NCBI GenBank assembly: GCA_020636325.1
Contig: JACJYC010000004.1
Coordinates: forward strand, 124,001-188,000
From: Lewinellaceae bacterium
Lineage (GTDB): Bacteria; Bacteroidota; Bacteroidia; Chitinophagales; Saprospiraceae
Reading direction: 5' to 3'
DNA length: 64,000 nucleotides
Position 1 is the stretch's first letter. Every line of letters starts with the position of its first letter. A program made the position numbers and the translations under genes. The notes beneath the pieces were generated by a model. It was not told the origin of the DNA. It did no database searches and worked only from the letters and a program-made list of their open reading frames with translations. This document shows, in pieces, positions 7,745 through 16,427 of this stretch.

Positions 7745-9217
7745 TTATTTCAAATACCACATCTTAGTATTGATGTCATCCGGGCCTTGGGCAGCTACGG
7801 CGGCAGCGCGGTTGTCGCCGTTCAGGCCTTGTTCGATGATCGGGTAGATGAACCGGACCGGAATGCGGTCTTCGTTCTGGTTGTCGACCGAGGGTTGGAG
7901 GGACGGGATGCCCGTCCGGCGCCAGTCGAACCAGGCTTCAAGGCCCTGGTAGAAGAACGAGATCCATTTCTGGGTGCCGATCTTGACCAGTTTTTCCGGG
8001 GTTGAGCCGGAGTAGGCAACAGCAGCCTGTGCGAGGTAGGCATCGGAAGCGGTCAGGTCGAAGTATTGGAACGACGATTTCACGCCGTTCAGGTAATACG
8101 TTGCGGCATCGCCGGCGATCAGGCCGGTTTCAGCGGCTTCCGCCAGCAGGAACTGGAGTTCCGGGTAGGTCATGATCACGCCTTTGGCGACCTTGATGCC
8201 CTGTGCGGAAACGGATTGCTCGAAGAACAGCTCACCGATGCGGGAGTGATTCTGCGGGCCGCCGTTGTACTGCAGCGCTTCGGCGTCGGCCAGGCCGTTG
8301 GGAATACCTTCATAAACCGGTGAGGCTGAGCCCTCGGTTGCGGGCGTGGGACGGAAAAACACGTACAACCGGTCGTCGTTCAGCGCTTTCAGCATATCCA
8401 ACGAGGTTTTGCTGGCCCGGAATTCGTTGAAAGAACCGATACGCGTGGTGTACAGCGGGAATTGGTCAGGAGCTGAGGACAGAAAATTGTAAACGGCGTT
8501 GTCGTCGTTGCTTCCAAAAACGGGATATTTCGGATCGGAGAGAATGGCCTGGATATCGGCTCCGACGTTGCGCTTCCTGGAGATCCGCATCAGGTAGCGG
8601 ATGCGCAGGGAGTTGGCCAGTTTTTTCCATTTGGCAATATCGCCGTTGAAGATCACGTCGCCGCTGACCACCTCGCCGGTGGACCCCAGGATGTCCGCAG
8701 CCGTTTTCAGGTCGCTCAGGATCCCGTTGTAGATGTCCTCCTGGCTGTCGTATTTCGGATAGATGTACCCTTCCTTGGCGCGGGCGGCTTCTGAATAGGG
8801 GACATCGCCGTAACAATCGGTAGCCAGAGAGAACATCCAGGCTTTCATGATCAGGGCGATGCCCTTGTAGTTGTTCTGGTCCAGCTCCTCGCTCTGGCGG
8901 AGGATGTTGTTCACATCGCGCATGTTGTCATACACGTTGTTCCAGATGGAATTCAACTCGCCCCAGAGGTACCGGTCTTCATTGACAAATTGGTTTTTTG
9001 CGGTGTGCTGGATCACGATGTTGCCGATGCCCCAGGCTTCGCCCAGCACAGCGTTGATCATGTCGCGTTGGATTTGCGGCAACAACAGCGATGAATTGAC
9101 CTCAGAAGGCGAATTGGGGTTGACGTTGATCTCGGAAAACTCATCCGTACACGCCGGCAGCAGGGCCAGCGAGGACAGGATTATGATGGATTTGAATACG
9201 ATCTTTCTCATTTTCAT
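7745..9217 (-). CDS. SusD/RagB-family nutrient-binding outer-membrane lipoprotein
   Basis: 490 aa. Type II signal peptide with lipobox LLPAC, followed by TDEFSEINVNPNSPSEV, the characteristic start of the SusD_2 subfamily. The body is helical as expected for the TPR-like SusD fold. It should sit as a lid on the SusC barrel encoded just upstream (72-base gap) and capture an oligomeric ligand at the cell surface. No glycoside hydrolase or peptidase gene adjoins the pair, so the ligand cannot be guessed; many SusD_2 pairs are not carbohydrate-specific. A hairpin lies between susC and susD. Confidence 0.93.
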   Translation of the reverse strand: MKMRKIVFKSIIILSSLALLPACTDEFSEINVNPNSPSEVNSSLLLPQIQRDMINAVLGEAWGIGNIVIQHTAKNQFVNEDRYLWGELNSIWNNVYDNMRDVNNILRQSEELDQNNYKGIALIMKAWMFSLATDCYGDVPYSEAARAKEGYIYPKYDSQEDIYNGILSDLKTAADILGSTGEVVSGDVIFNGDIAKWKKLANSLRIRYLMRISRKRNVGADIQAILSDPKYPVFGSNDDNAVYNFLSSAPDQFPLYTTRIGSFNEFRASKTSLDMLKALNDDRLYVFFRPTPATEGSASPVYEGIPNGLADAEALQYNGGPQNHSRIGELFFEQSVSAQGIKVAKGVIMTYPELQFLLAEAAETGLIAGDAATYYLNGVKSSFQYFDLTASDAYLAQAAVAYSGSTPEKLVKIGTQKWISFFYQGLEAWFDWRRTGIPSLQPSVDNQNEDRIPVRFIYPIIEQGLNGDNRAAAVAAQGPDDINTKMWYLK

Positions 9218-9238
9218 GATTTTAACAAGTGGTCAGGC

Positions 9239-9271
9239 CCGGGCAGCCGCCGTTTTTAGCCGGCCGCCCGG
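9239..9271 (-). terminator. susC-susD intergenic hairpin
   Basis: CCGGGCAGCC (9239-9248) and GGCCGCCCGG (9262-9271) form a 10-bp stem with one mismatch in the 72-base gap after the SusC stop. It could act as an attenuator or RNA-processing/stability site that sets the SusC:SusD ratio. It is not followed by a strong U-run, so it is not a clear terminator. Confidence 0.5.
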
Positions 9272-9289
9272 ACCCGCAGGATCAATGAA

Positions 9290-12200
9290 TTAAAACTTGA
9301 AATTCAGGTTGACGCCCCAGCTGCGCGTCGACGGCAGCGCTACGGATTCCACGCCCGGGATGATGGTGCCGCCGGAAGTGGATGCCGTTTCGGGGTCGAC
9401 ATGCGGCACATCCGACCATACGGCCAGGTTGCGGCCCACCAGCGACAGGCTGATATCCCGTACCGGCAGCCTGCCCAGGATCCGGTTGGGGATGGTATAG
9501 GCCAGGCGCACTTCGCGCAGCTTCACGAAAGAGGCGTCGTATACCATGGCCTCCAGCAACCGGCGACCCAGCGTGATGGACGTATGCCATTCGCGGGCGC
9601 TCAGCTTCACGTCGTTGGGGCGGAAGGTACCGTCGCCGTTGGCAATCACGCCGTCGCCGATCACGCCGTTGCCCGGTTGGCTGAGGTCGTAACCGTCCGC
9701 GCGGCCTTCCAGCGTTTCGACGATCTGACCGCCTTCACGGCCTACGGTCTGGGTATGGGAGTAGATCTGGCCGCCCTGACGAATGTCGAACAGGACGTTG
9801 AGCGACAGCCCTTTGAACCGGAACGTGTTGTTCAGGCCCATCAGGTAATCCGGGTTGTAGTTGCCCAGTTTGACGCGGGAATCGGTAGGAACCGGTTTGC
9901 CCTGCGAAGTGTAAACGATCTGGCCGACGTACTGTCCGGAAGCGTCGTAGTATTTGTCGTTGGGATTATCGCTGACGCGGGCAAAACCGATGGCGTACAT
10001 ATCGCCCATTTGCTCGCCTACGCGGGCTTCGATGGTCATGTAGCGGTCGGCCATCACGAAGTTGGTGATCTCCTGGCCGGTGATCGGGTCCTTGAACAGT
10101 TCCTTGACCTCGCTGCGGTTCAGGGAGAAGTTGAAATCGACATCCCACTGGAAGCCGTTGTTCAGTTTGACGGGTACCAGGTTCAGGGCCACTTCCAGGC
10201 CTTTGTTCTCGATCAGACCGGCGTTGATGAAGCGGGCGCTGTAGCCGCTGGTGCCGGAAATGGGTTGCCCCAGGATCTGGTTCTTGCTCCGGGTGCGGTA
10301 AGCGGCGATGTCCAGGCCGATCCTGTTTTTGAAGAAGCGGATGTCGAGGCCGGCTTCCACCGATGTGGAGATCTCCGGCTTCAGCACGGCGTTGGGCAGT
10401 GTATTCTGTTCTGAATAAGCGGGCTGGCCTTTCACCGGCGTATTGGCGAGGTAAACCGGATCCAGGTTGAACGGATCGGTGTCGTTACCTACCTGGGCTA
10501 CGCCGAAGCGGACCTTGGCAAAGGACAGCGGGCTGTTGACATCCGTATGGAAAATGTCGGTCAGGATACCGCTGAGGTTGGCGGCGTAATAGAAATAGCT
10601 CCAGTTGTCGGAGGGCAGGGTTGAAGACCAGTCATTGCGCGCCGACAAGTCGAGATAAAGGTAGTTGTTGAAACCCAGCTGGGTGGTCGCGTAAATGCTG
10701 TTGATGCGCTTTTCGGACTGGTAGGTAGAGCCCACCAGGGCCACGCGGGAGTTGCCCAGGGCATACACGCCGGGAACGGCCAGCTGCGGAGCGCTGATAT
10801 CGGAAATGTTGCGGCGCTGGGTCAGCAGGTTGCCGCCCGCCGAAGCCGAAAGGGTGAAGGATTCGGACAGGTCCTTGTTATAGCTCAGCAAGGCGTCCAG
10901 GTTGGTTTCCGTGAAGCTGATCTTCTCCTCGCGGTAGCTGCCCAGTTGGAAGCGCTGGGTGGAATAGGCCCGCCTTCTGTCGCGGAACTCGCTGGTCACG
11001 TCGGTGGCGGCGCGCAGCATCAGGTTCAGGTCGTTGGTCAGCTTGTAGTTGAGGGCCGTATAGCCGTATACCCGGTCGAGCTGCTGGCCGTTGGTGTTCT
11101 CGTAGACGTTGAAATACGGGTTGTCGTGATAGTTGTAGTTGAAATTGAACTGGTTGAGCCCTTCGCGGCCTGCCTGCCAGTAATCGCGCAGAGCGGCGAT
11201 ATTGGTGCTGCGGCCGAACCAGCAATTGAACAGGTACATGATGTTCTCGGTACCGTAGCTGAGGTTGGGCCGGTTGGCGCTCTCGCTGTTGACGTAGTTG
11301 ATCACGGTGCGGACCGACAGGCGGTCGCTGAGGTTGTACCCGCCGTTGAAGGCGATGGTATTGCGTTGCTGGTCGGTATTGGGTACGATGCCGGTCTGGT
11401 TGAGCCAGGTATAAGCCAGGCGGAAGTCGCCTTTGTCGTTGCTGCCGGCTACGGCGATGTTGTGGATCTGGGTCACGCCGGTTTCGAAGAAATCCCGGAC
11501 GTTATTCGGCTGGGCAACCCAGGGTGTAGGCGTGATCTCGCCGCGGGCGGCCAGTTGCGCGTTCAGGTCGACGGGGCCGATGGCGACAAAGAGGTTGCCT
11601 ACGTCGCCGGCGCGGTAACCGTTGGCCGTCGGGCTGTTGAATTGTTTGATCGGCTGGCCGTTGTAGGCCGGGCCCCAGCTTTCGTCCACGCCGTCGGCCT
11701 GACCGCCGCCGTTGCCGTCCCTGAATTCAAATACGCCGTTCAGCCCCTGACCGTATTGGTTCTGGTATTCCGGCAGTACCAGCGGATCTTCGAAGGTGAT
11801 GGAGGAATTGACGGATACGCCGATACCTTTGACGTTTTTGCCCGATTTGGTGGTGATCAGGATGACGCCGTTGTTGGCGCGGGAACCGTACAGGGCGGTA
11901 GCGCTGGGGCCTTTCAACACGGTTACGGTCTCGATATCGTCCGGGTTGATCAGGCCGGCGCCGTTGCCGTAGTCGACATCCTGGTTGCTGCGCCCGGAAG
12001 AGCCGCTGAACTGGTTGGCGATGGGCACCCCGTCGATGACGAACAACGGCTGGTTGTTGTTGATGTTCAGGGAGCGTTCGCCGCGGATGGTCACGCGCGC
12101 CGACCCGCCGACACCGCTCGGGTTGCCGACGATCTGAACGCCGGCGATCTTGCCCGCCAGGTTGTTGACGAAGTTGGCGTCCTTGGCCTTGTCGATGGCG

Positions 12201-12628
12201 TCGCCCTTGACCTCCTGGACGGCATAGCCCAGGGCTTTTTTCTCGCGGCTGATCCCGAGGGCCGTTACCGTGACCTCATTGAGGCCGACGGCGTCGGATT
12301 CCATGCGGATGTCGAGATTTTTTTGGCCGTTTACAGGGACTTCCATAGTTTTGTAACCGACGAAAGAGAACACAACAACCTGTTCTCCCGGCGGTAAGCT
12401 GATCGTGTAGCTGCCGTCGACGTCGGTAATGGCGCCCGAAGCGGTGCCTTTGACCATGATGGTCAGGCCGACCAGCGGCTCATCGGTAGATGCATCTGTA
12501 ACAACGCCTTGAAGGCTGTTTTGGGAATGGGCCTGCAGCGTAAGGAAAAAGCAGGCGGCTGCGGCAATCAAGCGGATAACAGAAATGCGGACTCCGCCAA
12601 CCGCGCCTGGTTGTAGCCAAAGTTTCAT
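9290..12628 (-). CDS. SusC/RagA-family TonB-linked outer-membrane transporter
   Basis: 1112 aa. The signal peptide ends near QAHSQ (about residue 36). A carboxypeptidase-D-like regulatory domain follows (LQGVVTDASTDEPLVG to VPVNGQKNLDIRM), then the TonB-box region NEVTVTALGISREKKALGYA, the plug (LAGKIAGVQIVGNPSG, VTIRGERS, PLFVIDGVPI) and a long barrel ending in the aromatic VNLNFKF. It imports a ligand delivered by the SusD partner, driven by TonB. There is no STN signalling domain before the regulatory domain, so it is unlikely to be the partner of the FecR-type anti-sigma factor at 38 kb. It is first in the susCD operon. Confidence 0.96.
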   Translation of the reverse strand: MKLWLQPGAVGGVRISVIRLIAAAACFFLTLQAHSQNSLQGVVTDASTDEPLVGLTIMVKGTASGAITDVDGSYTISLPPGEQVVVFSFVGYKTMEVPVNGQKNLDIRMESDAVGLNEVTVTALGISREKKALGYAVQEVKGDAIDKAKDANFVNNLAGKIAGVQIVGNPSGVGGSARVTIRGERSLNINNNQPLFVIDGVPIANQFSGSSGRSNQDVDYGNGAGLINPDDIETVTVLKGPSATALYGSRANNGVILITTKSGKNVKGIGVSVNSSITFEDPLVLPEYQNQYGQGLNGVFEFRDGNGGGQADGVDESWGPAYNGQPIKQFNSPTANGYRAGDVGNLFVAIGPVDLNAQLAARGEITPTPWVAQPNNVRDFFETGVTQIHNIAVAGSNDKGDFRLAYTWLNQTGIVPNTDQQRNTIAFNGGYNLSDRLSVRTVINYVNSESANRPNLSYGTENIMYLFNCWFGRSTNIAALRDYWQAGREGLNQFNFNYNYHDNPYFNVYENTNGQQLDRVYGYTALNYKLTNDLNLMLRAATDVTSEFRDRRRAYSTQRFQLGSYREEKISFTETNLDALLSYNKDLSESFTLSASAGGNLLTQRRNISDISAPQLAVPGVYALGNSRVALVGSTYQSEKRINSIYATTQLGFNNYLYLDLSARNDWSSTLPSDNWSYFYYAANLSGILTDIFHTDVNSPLSFAKVRFGVAQVGNDTDPFNLDPVYLANTPVKGQPAYSEQNTLPNAVLKPEISTSVEAGLDIRFFKNRIGLDIAAYRTRSKNQILGQPISGTSGYSARFINAGLIENKGLEVALNLVPVKLNNGFQWDVDFNFSLNRSEVKELFKDPITGQEITNFVMADRYMTIEARVGEQMGDMYAIGFARVSDNPNDKYYDASGQYVGQIVYTSQGKPVPTDSRVKLGNYNPDYLMGLNNTFRFKGLSLNVLFDIRQGGQIYSHTQTVGREGGQIVETLEGRADGYDLSQPGNGVIGDGVIANGDGTFRPNDVKLSAREWHTSITLGRRLLEAMVYDASFVKLREVRLAYTIPNRILGRLPVRDISLSLVGRNLAVWSDVPHVDPETASTSGGTIIPGVESVALPSTRSWGVNLNFKF

Positions 12629-12837
12629 GAAGTGAATTTTTTTTAATAATTTTTGCTATATCGCCGACCCGGGTCGCCCCGGGCCGGTTTTTCGCTGCAA
12701 AGGTCTGACTTAAATGCCGGGTCCGGCTGCCTTCGGATTTAAGAAATCATTAAGCCAAGATTAATTTACCGGCCTTCCATTTTTACATGCCGCCGTAAAA
12801 ACAACCGCCGCCGACAGCGCCGACAGCGGTAAAATCT

Positions 12838-12845
12838 TATATTTG
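12838..12845 (+). promoter_or_regulatory. -7 box for mutS
   Basis: TATATTTG fits TAnnTTTG and lies 32 bases before the TTG start of mutS. No -33 element is evident in the GC-rich sequence upstream. The perfect palindrome GACCCGGGTC at 12666-12675 lies nearer to susC. Confidence 0.45.
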
Positions 12846-12876
12846 CCCTCCTTCACTCACTTTCAAACCGAGGCAA

Positions 12877-15522
12877 TTGGCGAAGACAAAAACAGAGACG
12901 GAGCCCAAGGTCACACCCCTGATGCAGCAATACATGAAGGTGAAGACCAAGCATCCGGATGCGATCCTGCTGTTCCGCGTCGGCGACTTCTATGAAACCT
13001 TCGGAGAGGATGCCGTCGCCGCCTCCAAGGCCCTGGGGATTATCCTGACCAGCCGCAACAACGGCGGCAGCGATATCGAACTGGCCGGCTTCCCGCACCA
13101 CAGCATGGATATGTACCTGCCCCGGCTCGTCAAGGCCGGCTACCGGGTGGCGGTTTGCGAGCAACTGGAAAAGCCCTCCCCCCAGAAGAAGATCGTCCGC
13201 AGGGGCGTAACCGAGGTCGTCACCCCCGGGATCGCCGTCGATGACAAGCTCCTGGACCACAAGACCAACAATTTCCTGGCTTCCCTGTATTTCGGCAAGA
13301 ACGAAACCCTCGGAATGGCCTTCCTGGATATTTCCACCGGAGAATTCCTGGTCTGCGAAGGGGATTACGCTTACGGCGACAAACTGCTGCAAAGCCTGAA
13401 ACCTTCCGAGGTGATTTTTTCCAAAGAGAAGAAAAAGGTTTTCGAAAAGCGGTTCGGCGATAAGTTCTACGTTTACAACCTCGATGAGTGGATCTATACC
13501 CTGGATTACGCCCGGGAAAAGCTGCTGGAACAGTTCAACGTGCAATCCCTGAAAGGGTTCGGTGTCGAGGAAATGGAGTCGGCCCAGATCGCCGCCGGCG
13601 CGGTGCTCCACTACCTGGCCACCACCGAGAACAAGAACCTGCGGCATATCAACAACATCAGCCGGATCCAGCCCGAGCGCTACGTCTGGCTCGACCGGTT
13701 TACCATCCGCAACCTGGAATTGCTGTATACGCCGTTCGACTCGGGCGTGCCGCTGATCAAAATCCTCGATCAGACCCTGACCCCGATGGGCGCCCGCCTG
13801 ATGAAAAAATGGGTGGTGCTGCCGCTGAAGAACCGGCGCGACATCAACGCCCGGCTCGATATCGTGGAGCACCTCTACAATACCCAGGAACTGACCGACC
13901 TGCTGGAAATCCAGTTGCGGCAGATCGGCGACCTGGAACGCCTGATCTCCAAGGCGCCCCTGGGCAAGATCAGTCCGCGGGAGGCCGTCCAACTGAAACG
14001 GGCGCTGGCAGCCATCGGCCCGGTGAAAACCGCCCTGTCGGAATCCGGATTGGAATACCTCCAGAAAATGGCCGACGGACTCAACACCTGCCCAGAATTG
14101 CAGGAGCGCATCACCCGCCAGATCAAGGAGGACCCGCCCGCCAACCTGTCCAAAGGCGGCGTGATCGCCGACGGCTTTTCGGAGGACCTGGATGAATTGC
14201 GCCATATCGTTTCGCATAGCAACGAATTGCTGAAGGACATCCAGGAACGCGAGATCGAACGCACCGGCATTTCCTCGCTCAAGGTCGGGTTCAACTCCGT
14301 TTTCGGGTACTATATCGAGATCACCAATAAGTATAAGGAACAGGCGCCGGCCGATTGGGTGCGCAAGCAGACCCTCACCAACGGAGAACGCTTCATTACC
14401 GATGAGCTGAAGAAACTGGAGGCCAAGATCCTGGGCGCCGAAGAGCGGATCCTGGAATTGGAACAACACCTCTACGAGCAGTTCATCCTCGACCTGACGG
14501 ATTACGTGGCGCCAATTCAGACCAACGCCGCCATCCTGGCCCGCATGGACTGCCTGCTGTCATTTACCAAGATCGCGCAAAAGAACCGCTATTGCCGGCC
14601 GGTGATGGACGATTCCCTGGTGATCGACATCAAACAGGGCCGCCACCCGGTGATCGAGCAGCAACTGGAGCTGGGCGAATCGTACGTGCCCAATGACGTG
14701 TTCCTCGACAACGACAGCCAGCAGATCCTCATGATCACAGGGCCCAACATGGCAGGTAAATCGGCTTTGCTGCGGCAAACGGCCCTGATCTGCCTGATGG
14801 CGCAAATGGGCTCCTTCGTACCCGCATCGGGCGCCAAACTGGGCGTGATCGACAAGATCTTTACCCGTGTCGGCGCCTCCGATAATATTTCCAGCGGCGA
14901 ATCGACCTTCATGGTGGAAATGACCGAAACGGCCAGCATCATGAACAACATCTCCGACCGCAGCCTGATCCTGCTGGATGAACTCGGCCGGGGTACCAGC
15001 ACCTACGACGGCATTTCGATCGCCTGGTCGATCGCCGAGTACCTGCACAATGCGCCGGACGCCCGTCCCAAAACCCTGTTTGCCACCCATTACCACGAGC
15101 TCAACGAACTGGCGAACAAATTCAGCCGCATTCATAATTTCCATATCGCAACCCGGGAGGTGGGCCAGAAGGTGATCTTTCTGCGCAAGCTCGTCCCGGG
15201 CGGCAGCGAGCACAGCTTCGGCATCCACGTGGCCGGTATGGCGGGCATGCCCCGCAGCATTGTGGAGCGGGCCGCCCATATCCTGTCGCAGCTGGAGCAA
15301 AAATCGATTGCCGGCGACGTGCAGGGTGGGGGAGAGCCCCAGTCCAGGCGCCCCGAAACCGGCCGGATCGCCGCAGAGCAATACCAGCTCAGCATCTTCG
15401 AAACCGTGGACGAGACCGCCGGCAAGCTCAAGGCCGCCCTGCTCAACCTGGACATCAACTCGATGACGCCGATCGATTGCATGCTGAAGTTGAATGAGTT
15501 GCGGAAGCTGATTGAGGAGTGA
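12877..15522 (+). CDS. mutS: DNA mismatch repair protein MutS
   Basis: 881 aa. MutS recognises mismatches and small loops and, with MutL, starts strand-directed repair. The mismatch-reading motif FxE is present in DFYETFGED (Phe38, Glu40). The ATPase Walker A GPNMAGKS is near residue 622, with the ABC-type DELGRGTST and the switch TLFATHYHEL further on. The chosen TTG start gives MAKTKTETEPKVTPLMQQYM, which matches the usual Bacteroidota N-terminus; the next ATG (12922) would remove it. Full domain set (I-V), normal length, intact. A CAGTTGT tandem tract begins 14 bases after the stop. Confidence 0.97.
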   Translation: MAKTKTETEPKVTPLMQQYMKVKTKHPDAILLFRVGDFYETFGEDAVAASKALGIILTSRNNGGSDIELAGFPHHSMDMYLPRLVKAGYRVAVCEQLEKPSPQKKIVRRGVTEVVTPGIAVDDKLLDHKTNNFLASLYFGKNETLGMAFLDISTGEFLVCEGDYAYGDKLLQSLKPSEVIFSKEKKKVFEKRFGDKFYVYNLDEWIYTLDYAREKLLEQFNVQSLKGFGVEEMESAQIAAGAVLHYLATTENKNLRHINNISRIQPERYVWLDRFTIRNLELLYTPFDSGVPLIKILDQTLTPMGARLMKKWVVLPLKNRRDINARLDIVEHLYNTQELTDLLEIQLRQIGDLERLISKAPLGKISPREAVQLKRALAAIGPVKTALSESGLEYLQKMADGLNTCPELQERITRQIKEDPPANLSKGGVIADGFSEDLDELRHIVSHSNELLKDIQEREIERTGISSLKVGFNSVFGYYIEITNKYKEQAPADWVRKQTLTNGERFITDELKKLEAKILGAEERILELEQHLYEQFILDLTDYVAPIQTNAAILARMDCLLSFTKIAQKNRYCRPVMDDSLVIDIKQGRHPVIEQQLELGESYVPNDVFLDNDSQQILMITGPNMAGKSALLRQTALICLMAQMGSFVPASGAKLGVIDKIFTRVGASDNISSGESTFMVEMTETASIMNNISDRSLILLDELGRGTSTYDGISIAWSIAEYLHNAPDARPKTLFATHYHELNELANKFSRIHNFHIATREVGQKVIFLRKLVPGGSEHSFGIHVAGMAGMPRSIVERAAHILSQLEQKSIAGDVQGGGEPQSRRPETGRIAAEQYQLSIFETVDETAGKLKAALLNLDINSMTPIDCMLKLNELRKLIEE

Positions 15523-15535
15523 GTTGGCGGGGGCA

Positions 15536-15585
15536 GTTGTCAGTGATCAGTGATCAGTTGTCAGTTGTCAGTGGTCAGTTGGGGA
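15536..15585. repeat. CAGTTGT/CAGTGAT 7-bp tandem tract
   Basis: About seven units of a 7-bp word (TCAGTGA, TCAGTTG, TCAGTGG) start just after the mutS stop. The same word recurs at 59336-59436. Confidence 0.75.
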
Positions 15586-15767
15586 GCTGAGCGAATTCGA
15601 AGCTCAGTGGGGTGCAGGCGGGATTGTGCTCCTTCAATTGAATTTAGGTTCATAGGATCAAAGTTTCTTAGGCGTGAGTTAGGTCGAAATCGGTCATCAA
15701 TGAATTTGGGTTTATCCAGGCGTGCCAAATTGTTTTGGTCTTTTTCGGTACTCAAATAGGTTTACAT

Positions 15768-16214
15768 ATGCAATACGATAATGAATGCATGCTTTTGGCC
15801 ATTCTGTTTTTGCTTCCCGCCTGCACCCCGCCGGTTACGCGCGTACAATCTCTTTTTGAATGCCCCCACCCGGTTTCACTAAAACAGGCAGAAGTTGCCG
15901 GTTTAACCCATTATCGGGAGGATGTCCTGTTGTTGGGATACCAAACAGAGGATGGTGCAGACTATCTGTATCAATTTGAGGACCGGAATCCAGGCGCAAT
16001 CTCCGTGAATGTTGTCATCCGGAGGCTATATCCGACTTTCAACGCTGCTGCTCTTCATAAACTGATGACCGACCAGGGATTGAAACTTTCCAGTCTGGAT
16101 ACCCTGGACGCCCGGCTTTGGAAATTCAAGCTGACCAATGAGGATAATTGTATGTTTGAATGCAGTTGTGAAACCGAATTATCAGCGGAATTGAATTGTT
16201 TTTATGCATTCTAA
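15768..16214 (+). CDS. Small lipoprotein of unknown function
   Basis: 148 aa from ATG 15768; ATG 15789 (MLLAILFLLPAC) is an alternative start. The sequence LAILFLLPAC is a lipobox, so Cys is probably lipidated and the protein anchored in an envelope membrane. The mature part is acidic and ends in a Cys-rich tail (NCMFECSCETELSAELNCFY), which suggests disulfides or metal binding. I recognise no family. It stands alone between mutS and a convergent gene. Codon use is less GC-biased than that of neighbours, compatible with a recently acquired or fast-evolving gene. Confidence 0.6.
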   Translation: MQYDNECMLLAILFLLPACTPPVTRVQSLFECPHPVSLKQAEVAGLTHYREDVLLLGYQTEDGADYLYQFEDRNPGAISVNVVIRRLYPTFNAAALHKLMTDQGLKLSSLDTLDARLWKFKLTNEDNCMFECSCETELSAELNCFYAF

Positions 16215-16388
16215 ACCGATAAAAAATGAATATTCCGGATTTGATGCAGGCAGTGATCTTCCCCCCATTATCCCGACAACAAGGTTGAATTTCTTGATTT
16301 GAAAATAGGGGCTGTGTTTTCTTTTGTAAGTTAAGGCTATTCGATGCCCTGTTTTGGAGAGGGAACATCATTGCTATAAAGTATCCAG

Positions 16389-16420
16389 GCTTACGAAACC
16401 CCAAAGGTTTCGCAAGCCCG
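16389..16420. terminator. Hairpin between convergent genes
   Basis: GGCTTACGAAACC and GGTTTCGCAAGCC form a 13-bp stem with one mismatch around a CCAAA loop. It lies just beyond the stop of the minus-strand TPR lipoprotein (16428) and 3' of the plus-strand lipoprotein, so it could terminate both. A related but poorly pairing sequence is at 41853-41883. Confidence 0.55.
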
Positions 16421-16427
16421 TACAACC

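Noticed and set aside
9290..12628. Linking this SusC to the ECF sigma/FecR pair at 37-39 kb
   Set aside because: SusC has no STN signalling domain and lies 25 kb away on the other strand.
12853..14469. Long minus-strand open frame (538 codons) opposite mutS
   Set aside because: Antisense shadow of a highly conserved gene in a GC-rich genome; composition is Gln/Gly/Val-rich without any domain.
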